Source: JBBRBB01 sp038206235
GTDB taxonomy: Bacteria; Bacteroidota; Bacteroidia; Chitinophagales; Chitinophagaceae
NCBI GenBank assembly: GCA_038206235.1
Contig: JBBRBB010000011.1
Span: 58,277 to 122,276 of the forward strand
Direction: 5' to 3'
DNA: 64,000 bases
Shown: piece by piece, positions 52,421-59,376 of the stretch
How positions within the stretch are numbered: the first letter of the stretch is position 1
Layout: the number at the start of each line of letters is the position of its first letter
The notes under the pieces: generated by a model
Database searches by the model: none
Told to the model about the DNA's origin: nothing
Seen by the model: only the letters and a program-made list of their open reading frames with translations
Program-made: the position numbers and the translations under genes

Positions 52421-53635
52421 ATGGAGCAGCAACTTTCGCATGAGCAACTAATAAAGATTGCAACTGATTTCGGCACTCCTATATATGTCTACCATGGAGA
52501 AAGAATAGAAGAGCAATTACAGAAATTAAATGAAGCTTTCGCAGGTAGCAATGCAAAATTTTTTTATGCCTGCAAAGCGCTTACCAACATCAACATTTTA
52601 AAACTGCTGAAGCGAGCTGGTGCCTGTCTCGATTGTGTTAGCATAAACGAAGTGAAGCTGGGATTGAGGGCTGGCTTTCAACCAAAAGAAATTCTATTCA
52701 CTCCCAATTGCGTTGATTTTGAAGAACTGCTGCAGGGCAAAGAATTAAACGTAAACATCAACATTGATAATATTTCTTTGCTCGAACAATTTGGAAATAA
52801 ATTTGGGAACACTTATCCCGTTTGCATTCGCCTGAATCCGCATATCATGGCAGGCGGAAATTTTAAAATCTCTACAGGGCATATAGATAGCAAGTTCGGA
52901 ATATCCATTCATCAGATGAGGCATATTGAAAGAATTGTAAAAACCACGAACCTTTATGTAAATGGCTTGCACATGCACAGTGGCAGTGAAATAAAAGATG
53001 TAAATGTTTTTTTGCAGGGGCTTGAAATAATGTTTGAGGTAGCCCACCATTTTCCGGAACTTGAATTTATTGACCTCGGCAGCGGTTTCAAAGTTGCTTA
53101 TCATGATGATGATGTAACAACTGATATACAATCACTCGGCAGCGAAGTTGCAGAAGCATTCCATACCTACGAAAAAGAAACAGGCAGAAAATTTGAAATA
53201 TGGTTCGAGCCGGGCAAGTATCTTGTAAGCGATGCGGGTTATTTTATAGTGAAAGCAAATGTTATTAAGCAAACCACAGCTACAGTGTTTGTTGGTGTCA
53301 ACAGCGGTTTCAATCATCTTATACGCCCTATGTTTTACGAGGCATATCATCGTATAGAAAACATCAGCAACCCTTACGGGCCGCATAGAATTTATACCGT
53401 TGTTGGCAACATTTGCGAAACCGATACATTTGCATGGGACAGAAAATTAAACGAAGTGCGTGAAGGCGATTATCTTGTATTTCATAATGCCGGCGCTTAT
53501 GGTTTTGAAATGAGCAGTAATTTTAATTCAAGATTGAAGCCAGCAGAAGTATTGATAAAAAATGGAGAAGCGTATTTAATAAGAAAGCATGATGAGTTTG
53601 AAGATTTAATAAGAAACCAAATAGAAGTCATTTAG
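52421..53635 (+). CDS. lysA: Diaminopimelate decarboxylase
   Basis: 404 residues, PLP-dependent fold III enzyme. PLP lysine is Lys52 in FFYACKALTN; glycine-rich phosphate loop near FIDLGSGF; HMHSGSEIKD; substrate residues in EPGKYLVSDAG and the dimer Cys in VGNICETDTFAWDR. Makes lysine from meso-DAP. Start at 52421: an upstream in-phase alternative would read spacer words. Confidence 0.95.
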   Translation: MEQQLSHEQLIKIATDFGTPIYVYHGERIEEQLQKLNEAFAGSNAKFFYACKALTNINILKLLKRAGACLDCVSINEVKLGLRAGFQPKEILFTPNCVDFEELLQGKELNVNINIDNISLLEQFGNKFGNTYPVCIRLNPHIMAGGNFKISTGHIDSKFGISIHQMRHIERIVKTTNLYVNGLHMHSGSEIKDVNVFLQGLEIMFEVAHHFPELEFIDLGSGFKVAYHDDDVTTDIQSLGSEVAEAFHTYEKETGRKFEIWFEPGKYLVSDAGYFIVKANVIKQTTATVFVGVNSGFNHLIRPMFYEAYHRIENISNPYGPHRIYTVVGNICETDTFAWDRKLNEVREGDYLVFHNAGAYGFEMSSNFNSRLKPAEVLIKNGEAYLIRKHDEFEDLIRNQIEVI

Positions 53636-53784
53636 GCATTGAAGTCAATGAGTCATTGGTGTGAAAAATTATTATGATACCAACTATAGTTTTTCATAGC
53701 ATCTTCATGCAGCCTGTCTCAAACTTGTTTCGGGATACCAATCACTTCATCTGGTTTATATAAATGAACTTTCGAAAATTTTAA

Positions 53785-53811
53785 ATACTCCCCTTTAGGG
53801 GTTAAGGGTCT
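53785..53811. repeat. G/C-rich word CTCCCCTTTAGGGGTTAAGGG
   Basis: Single arm CTCCCCTTTAGGGGTTAAGG directly before the ATG of the ABC gene. The hairpin CCCCTTTAGGGG would place the ribosome site in a stem. Confidence 0.65.
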
Positions 53812-54639
53812 ATGATTGAAATCAAAAACATAAAAAAATCTTTCAGCAATAAAGTTGTGCTTGAAGATGTAAGCGGCGTTCTGGAAACGGGCAAATGCAA
53901 TCTCATTATAGGTTCCAGCGGCAGTGGTAAAACCGTTCTCACCAAATGCATGGTAGGCTTGCTGAAGCCTGATGGTGGTGAAATATTATACGATGAACAA
54001 AATATGCTTGCCATGAACGATGAGCAGCGCAAAGAATTGCGCCAGCAAATTGGTATGCTCTTTCAGGGCTCTGCCCTTTTTGATTCTATGACGGTAGAGC
54101 AGAATGTAAACTTTCCCTTAGACATGTTTTCTAAAATGACATGGAGAGAGAAAAAGAGACGTGTAAATGAAGTGCTCGACAGGGTTAATCTTAAAGAAGC
54201 AAACAAAAAATTCCCCGCAGAAATAAGCGGCGGCATGAAAAAAAGAGTAGGCATTGCAAGAGCCATTGTTCTCAATCCCAAATATCTTTTCTGCGATGAA
54301 CCCAACAGCGGTCTTGATCCGCAAACATCACTGCTCATAGACAGGCTGATAAAAGAAATAACAACCGAATTCAATATTACCACCATTGTTGTTACTCACG
54401 ACATGAACAGCGTAATGGAAATAGGCGATTATATTTTATATCTCTTCCAGGGAAAGAAAGAATGGGAGGGCAATAACAAAGAAATTATTTTCAACAAAAA
54501 TGAACAGCTAAACAAGTTCATCTTTGCATCCGAGTTTTTGCAGGATGCAAAAGACATGCGCATGCTCGAAATGAAAGGGCAGGTAGCCAATGACCGCAAC
54601 ATGGAAGAAATTATTAAGTCAGGTGAAAAGCTTATCTGA
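53812..54639 (+). CDS. ABC transporter ATP-binding protein, MlaF/Mkl type
   Basis: 275 residues. Walker A GSSGSGKT (34-41), Q-loop MLFQGSALFDSMTVEQN, signature ISGGMKKRVGIARAI, Walker B YLFCDEPNSGLDP, H-loop VVTHDMNSV. The FQGSALFDSMTV region marks the MlaF branch, which drives phospholipid movement between the membranes. The usual mlaE permease is not upstream: only 176 nt of repeat-containing spacer separates it from lysA. Confidence 0.9.
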   Translation: MIEIKNIKKSFSNKVVLEDVSGVLETGKCNLIIGSSGSGKTVLTKCMVGLLKPDGGEILYDEQNMLAMNDEQRKELRQQIGMLFQGSALFDSMTVEQNVNFPLDMFSKMTWREKKRRVNEVLDRVNLKEANKKFPAEISGGMKKRVGIARAIVLNPKYLFCDEPNSGLDPQTSLLIDRLIKEITTEFNITTIVVTHDMNSVMEIGDYILYLFQGKKEWEGNNKEIIFNKNEQLNKFIFASEFLQDAKDMRMLEMKGQVANDRNMEEIIKSGEKLI

Positions 54640-54642
54640 TAA

Positions 54643-54671
54643 CATGGTCTGACAGTCCCAAGTCTGACCAT
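54643..54671. repeat. Structured repeat, GGTCTGAC family, copy 4 (short)
   Basis: CATGGTCTGACAGTCCCAAG then TCTGACCAT: outer arms kept, central hairpin absent, as in copy 3. Confidence 0.75.
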
Positions 54672-54784
54672 TGAATCTTTCATGTGAAATCTCTTCCTCA
54701 TTTTGCAAATTTCTTCCCCAATTTTTCATTCCTGTTTTTGTCTCAGGGGGGCTGGCACAATTTTTTTATAACTACTTATGTACA

Positions 54785-54878
54785 TTTCTGTTTCAGGGGA
54801 GTTTTCCTAAAAAGAAATCTGAGAAATAAACCCATATAACTTGAGTCCGGATAATGCCGGCGAAAGGATAAACAGAAA
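54785..54878 (+). promoter_or_regulatory. TPP riboswitch (THI element)
   Basis: P1 is a perfect 9-bp stem: TTTCTGTTT (54785-54793) with AAACAGAAA (54870-54878). Inside are the conserved CAGGGGAG (54794-54801), the pyrimidine-sensor loop CTGAGA (54819-54824), CCC (54831-54833), and the pyrophosphate-sensor arm CCGGATAATGCCGG (54847-54860) followed by CGAAAGGA. These are the landmark segments of the TPP aptamer. A terminator follows 7 nt later, but the next gene is ileS, not a thiamine gene. Confidence 0.85.
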
Positions 54879-54884
54879 TTACGC

Positions 54885-54914
54885 AAGCCTTCGATAAAAC
54901 GGAGGCTTTTTTTT
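54885..54914 (+). terminator. Expression platform terminator of the TPP riboswitch
   Basis: AAGCCTTCG-ATAAAA-CGGAGGCTT (one mismatch) followed by eight T. Its position right after P1 suits a TPP-controlled transcription terminator. Confidence 0.85.
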
Positions 54915-54932
54915 ATTCAAACCCTTCAGTCA

Positions 54933-54965
54933 TTTTGCAGCACAACAGCTTAATTCCTACCTTTG
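54933..54965 (+). promoter_or_regulatory. Promoter of ileS
   Basis: TTTTG (54933-54937), 20 nt, TACCTTTG (54958-54965), 13 nt before the ileS ATG. ileS therefore does not depend on read-through from the riboswitch. Confidence 0.7.
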
Positions 54966-54978
54966 CAGCCTTTTAGTT

Positions 54979-57900
54979 ATGGCAGCAAAATACCGTGAAT
55001 TTTCCGAATTGAATTTACCCTTAATAGAAAAGGAAGTTCTTGAAAAATGGGAGCGTGAAAATGCTTTTGAAAAAAGTGTGCAAATAAGAGAAGGCGAAGC
55101 GCCTTTCGTTTTTTATGAAGGGCCCCCCAGCGCCAATGGTATGCCCGGCATACACCATGTCATTGCAAGAGCTTTAAAAGATTTGGTTTGCCGCTATAAA
55201 ACCATGCAGGGTTTTCAAGTAAAAAGAAAAGGCGGATGGGATACTCATGGCTTGCCGGTAGAGTTGGGCGTAGAAAAAGAATTGGGTATTACAAAAGAAG
55301 ATATTGGCAGAAAAATTTCCGTTGAAGATTACAATAAAAAGTGTCGTGAAGCCGTGCTTCGCTACAAAGACAAATGGGATGAGCTAACAAAGAAAATGGG
55401 CTATTGGGTAGATTTGAAAGCTCCCTACATCACATTTGAAAACAATTATATCGAAACACTTTGGTGGTTATTAAAACAATTATACGAAAAAGAGTTATTG
55501 TATGAAAGCGTAAGCATTCAACCTTATTCTCCAGCTGCAGGCACAGGCTTAAGCTCGCATGAATTAAACCAACCCGGCTGCTATAAAGAAGTAAAGGATA
55601 CTAGTTGTGTGGCAATGTTCAAAGTAGTTAATGAGTCATTGGTCAATAAGTTATTTGGGAACCAAACAATGACTAATGACTTAATGACTAATGATATTTT
55701 CTTTGTCGCCTGGACAACCACTCCCTGGACTTTGCCTTCTAATCTTGGATTAACCGTTGGAGCTGAAATTAATTATGTTTTTGTAAAAACATTTAATCCC
55801 TATACACATCTTCCCATTCATGTTATTCTTGCAAAAACATTGGTTGAAAAGTATTTTAAACCCGAAGGTGAAACTGCATCTTTTGAAAACTATACACCGC
55901 AATCGAAAATAATTCCCTGGCGAATAAAAGATGAATTTAAAGGAAAAGATTTGGAAGGAATTTCTTACGAACAACTTCTTCCTTTCGAAGCCAATCATAC
56001 AGACAACCCCAATGCTTTTAAAATTTTGATCGGCGATTTTGTTACCACCGATGAGGGAACCGGCATTGTGCATACCGCTCCTGCTTTTGGCGCTGATGAT
56101 TTTAAGATTGGAAAGAAATACAATATCGGCATCTTAACAATGGTTGACCGGCAGGGAAAATTTATTGATGGGCTTGGCGAATTCAGCGGACGTTATGTAA
56201 AGAATTATAAAGATGAGCCCAATTATGAAGATGTAAACGTTGACATCTGCGTAAAGCTCAAAAAAGAAAACCGTGCTTTCAGAATTGAAAAATATGAGCA
56301 CAGCTATCCACACTGCTGGCGCACTGATAAACCTATTCTCTATTATCCATTAGATGCATGGTTCATTAAAACAACGGCTTTAAAAGAGAGGATGGTTGAT
56401 CTGAATAAAACCATTAACTGGAAACCCAAAAGCACAGGTGAAGGACGCTTTGGAAACTGGCTTGAAAATATGGTGGATTGGAATTTAAGCAGAAGCAGAT
56501 TCTGGGGAACGCCTTTGCCAATTTGGAAAACTGACGACGGAGAAGAAGAAATATGCATTGGTTCAATAAAGGAACTTCTTGAAGAGGGTGAGGAAGCAAG
56601 AAAAGTTTTGGGTAATTCTGTCAACTATCAACTATCAACTATCAACTTAGATTTGCACAAGCCTTATATTGATGAAATCATTTTAGTATCTCAATCAGGT
56701 AAGCCGATGAAGCGTGTTCCTGATTTAATTGATGTTTGGTTCGATAGCGGCGCAATGCCTTACGCTCAGTGGCATTTCCCCTTTGAAAATATTGAAACAT
56801 TCGCTCAAAATTATCCGGCAGATTTTATTGCAGAAGGTGTTGACCAAACAAGAGGTTGGTTTTATACGCTTCATGCAATCGCTTGCCTGCTAAAAGAATC
56901 AATACAGGAAGAATTGAAAAAAAATGGAATAGAAGTTACTGATGAAAAGTATCCCGGGCTTGCTTACAAAACTTGTGTTTCAAATGGTTTGGTGCTCGAT
57001 AAGAATGGCAATAAGATGAGCAAGCGCATAGGCAATGTTGTTGACCCGTTTAAAACGATAGAAACATACGGAGCAGATGCAACCCGGTGGTACCTCATCA
57101 CAAACGCATCGCCTTGGGATAATTTGAAGTTTGACATCGAAGGCATTCGTGAAGTGCAGAGAAAATTCTTTGGCACATTATATAATATCTATCAATTTTT
57201 TGCGCTCTATGCCAATGTAGATGGCTTTGCATTCAAAGAAAAAAAAATCCCTGTTGATGCACGTCCTGAAATTGACAGGTGGATTCTTTCTTCTCTCAGC
57301 TCCCTAATTCAAAAAGTAACAGCCGCTATGGATGAATATGAACCCACCATAGCAGGCAGATTGATTGAAGAATTTGTTGATGAGCATGTAAGCAACTGGT
57401 ATGTTCGCTTATGCAGAAGAAGATTCTGGAAACCTGCCCGCCTTAAAGCACACGCAGGAGAGGCAGGCGGGGGAGAATATGAAGAAGATAAAATAAGCGC
57501 TTATCAAACCCTATATGAATGTTTGGAAACTGTTGTAAGATTAATAGCGCCTGTTTCACCTTTTTTCAGTGATGCCATTTTTATAAATCTTAATTCAATT
57601 ACGCAAAGATTTGATGCAGCATCTGTTCATCATACAAAATTTCCTGCAGCAGATGAATCTTTAATTGACGCCTCACTTGAAGAAAGAATGCGATGGGCGC
57701 AGGATATAAGCTCCCTCGTTCTTTCCATTCGAAAAAAAGTAAATATAAAAGTTCGGCAACCTCTGCAAAAAGTTTTAATTCCTGTGATCAATCCTGAAAT
57801 AAAAACGCAGATTGAAAAGGTTGAAGATTTGATAAAAGCTGAAGTCAACGTAAAAGAAATAGAATACATTAGTAACACCGAAGGCATCATACAAAAAAAA

Positions 57901-58419
57901 ATAAAACCCAATTTCAAAAACCTCGGCGCGAAGCTGGGAGCAAATATGAAAGAAGCTGCAGTGGCTATTTCTCAATTCACACAAACTCAAATTGCAGAAT
58001 TGGAGCGAAATGGAACTTTCAATCTCCAACTGTTAACTGTCAACTGTGAACTGTTAACTGCTGACGTTGAAATTATCGCCGAAGATATTCCCGGCTGGAG
58101 TGTAGCAAATAAAGGAAACCTTACCGCAGCGCTCGACATAACTTTAACCGATGAATTAAAAAAAGAGGGCTATGCCCGTGAATTTGTAAACCGTATTCAA
58201 AACATAAGAAAGGAAAAGGGATTTGAGCTAACAGACCGTATTTATGTTAATGTATTTAATGGTGAGCAGCTCAAAACTTCTCTATATGAATTTAAAAACT
58301 ATATTTGCGCCGAAATTTTGGCAGATAGTCTTAACTGGGTGCCTGAAATCCCGCAAGGCGGGACTGAAATTGAAGTGAATGGCGTTCTGTTGAAAGTGAG
58401 CGTAAATAAAAAAGGATAA
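54979..58419 (+). CDS. ileS: Isoleucyl-tRNA synthetase with repeat-derived inserts
   Basis: 1146 residues. HIGH motif as GIHHVIAR in SANGMPGIHHVIAR, KMSKS motif as KMSKRIGNVVDPF, editing domain from about 215 (WTTTPWTLPSNLGLTVG), anticodon-binding C-terminal part. Five stretches are encoded by words that elsewhere fill spacers: residues about 217-240 (NESLVNKLFGNQTMTNDLMT), 547-556 (VNYQLSTINL), 817-832 (PARLKAHAGEAGGG), 1015-1030 (NLQLLTVNCELLTAD), 1122-1131 (PQGGTEIE). All keep the frame and fall in variable loops, so the enzyme is presumably active. Followed after 6 nt by the DksA-like gene. Confidence 0.96.
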   Translation: MAAKYREFSELNLPLIEKEVLEKWERENAFEKSVQIREGEAPFVFYEGPPSANGMPGIHHVIARALKDLVCRYKTMQGFQVKRKGGWDTHGLPVELGVEKELGITKEDIGRKISVEDYNKKCREAVLRYKDKWDELTKKMGYWVDLKAPYITFENNYIETLWWLLKQLYEKELLYESVSIQPYSPAAGTGLSSHELNQPGCYKEVKDTSCVAMFKVVNESLVNKLFGNQTMTNDLMTNDIFFVAWTTTPWTLPSNLGLTVGAEINYVFVKTFNPYTHLPIHVILAKTLVEKYFKPEGETASFENYTPQSKIIPWRIKDEFKGKDLEGISYEQLLPFEANHTDNPNAFKILIGDFVTTDEGTGIVHTAPAFGADDFKIGKKYNIGILTMVDRQGKFIDGLGEFSGRYVKNYKDEPNYEDVNVDICVKLKKENRAFRIEKYEHSYPHCWRTDKPILYYPLDAWFIKTTALKERMVDLNKTINWKPKSTGEGRFGNWLENMVDWNLSRSRFWGTPLPIWKTDDGEEEICIGSIKELLEEGEEARKVLGNSVNYQLSTINLDLHKPYIDEIILVSQSGKPMKRVPDLIDVWFDSGAMPYAQWHFPFENIETFAQNYPADFIAEGVDQTRGWFYTLHAIACLLKESIQEELKKNGIEVTDEKYPGLAYKTCVSNGLVLDKNGNKMSKRIGNVVDPFKTIETYGADATRWYLITNASPWDNLKFDIEGIREVQRKFFGTLYNIYQFFALYANVDGFAFKEKKIPVDARPEIDRWILSSLSSLIQKVTAAMDEYEPTIAGRLIEEFVDEHVSNWYVRLCRRRFWKPARLKAHAGEAGGGEYEEDKISAYQTLYECLETVVRLIAPVSPFFSDAIFINLNSITQRFDAASVHHTKFPAADESLIDASLEERMRWAQDISSLVLSIRKKVNIKVRQPLQKVLIPVINPEIKTQIEKVEDLIKAEVNVKEIEYISNTEGIIQKKIKPNFKNLGAKLGANMKEAAVAISQFTQTQIAELERNGTFNLQLLTVNCELLTADVEIIAEDIPGWSVANKGNLTAALDITLTDELKKEGYAREFVNRIQNIRKEKGFELTDRIYVNVFNGEQLKTSLYEFKNYICAEILADSLNWVPEIPQGGTEIEVNGVLLKVSVNKKG

Positions 58420-58425
58420 AACGAT

Positions 58426-59310
58426 ATGCCAACAAAAAAACCTGCGCCTAAAAAGGCGGTTAAGTCAACCCATAAAGTTGTAAATAAGAAAGCTGCGCCG
58501 GCAAAAAAGGCTGTGCCGGCAAAAAAACCTGTTGTTAAGAAAGTTTCTGTAGTAAAGTCTAAGTCTGCAAAAGCATCTTCTAAAAGCAAACCTGTTGCTA
58601 AACCAATAAGCAAAAAAAGAGCAATCGCAAAGAAAGCTGTAAAGAAGCCTGTTGTAAAGCACACTAAACCTGCAGTAAAACATGCAAAACCTGCAGTAAA
58701 ACATGCAAAACCTGCGAATCATCATCCTATGATTGCCAAAAAAACGAATCATGAGCCTGCGAATGTTTATAATCATCGCATCAATAAAGCGGCACCCAAA
58801 AGGCATGAGCCAATAAAAGAAATAAAAATTCCAAAAACAACTGTGAAAACCAGTGTGCCTTATCAACCCGAATATAAATCAATGGACCAGCGCCATGAAA
58901 ACAATAATAATAAACTGAATGTTCCTTTGATAAGATATACTGATACTGAACTGGCGGAATTCAGGGAACTCATCAACAAAAAATTAGATGCCGCTAAAAA
59001 AGAGCTTGCCTATCTTCAGGGACTTATTACCCGTAAAGATGATATGGGCGGCGATGAAAGCGAAACCCGCTATATGACGATGGAAGATGGCAGCATAAGC
59101 ATGGAACGTGAACAGCTAAGCCAGATGGCAAGCCGCCAGATAACTTATATTGACCATTTGGAAAAAGCGCTGATACGTATTGAAAATAAAACCTATGGCA
59201 TTTGCCGGGTTACGGGAAGGCTGATTGATAAAGCCCGTTTACGTGCAGTTCCCCACGCCACATTAAGCCTTGAAGCCAAAATGGGATTTGCAAAGGCAGC
59301 CAGCGAATAA
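58426..59310 (+). CDS. TraR/DksA family protein with histone H1-like N-terminal arm
   Basis: 294 residues. Residues 1-110 are almost only Lys, Ala, Pro, Val and Ser with tandem KPAVKHA units (24-bp DNA repeats near 58670-58725), like bacterial histone H1-like tails. Residues about 165-294 are DksA-like: coiled coil FRELINKKLDAAKKELAYLQ and a degenerate zinc finger YGICRVTGRLIDKARLRAVP with one Cys only, the usual Bacteroidota form. Probably binds nucleic acid or RNA polymerase. Co-transcribed with ileS. Confidence 0.85.
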   Translation: MPTKKPAPKKAVKSTHKVVNKKAAPAKKAVPAKKPVVKKVSVVKSKSAKASSKSKPVAKPISKKRAIAKKAVKKPVVKHTKPAVKHAKPAVKHAKPANHHPMIAKKTNHEPANVYNHRINKAAPKRHEPIKEIKIPKTTVKTSVPYQPEYKSMDQRHENNNNKLNVPLIRYTDTELAEFRELINKKLDAAKKELAYLQGLITRKDDMGGDESETRYMTMEDGSISMEREQLSQMASRQITYIDHLEKALIRIENKTYGICRVTGRLIDKARLRAVPHATLSLEAKMGFAKAASE

Positions 59311-59349
59311 TAAAATTGCTGAAAGTTTTAATAATATTAATCTTAAATC

Positions 59350-59376
59350 AAAAGGGTATAATCAGTGCCCTTTTTT
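59350..59376 (+). terminator. Terminator of ileS/DksA-like operon
   Basis: AAAGGGTA-TAATCAG-TGCCCTTT followed by T-run (six T in all). It overlaps the last codons of the convergent CHAT gene. Confidence 0.6.

Noticed and set aside
54721..54760. Second TPP aptamer beginning at TCTCAGGGGGGCTGG
   Set aside because: No CTGAGA or second pyrophosphate-sensor arm accompanies it; only the element at 54785 is complete.
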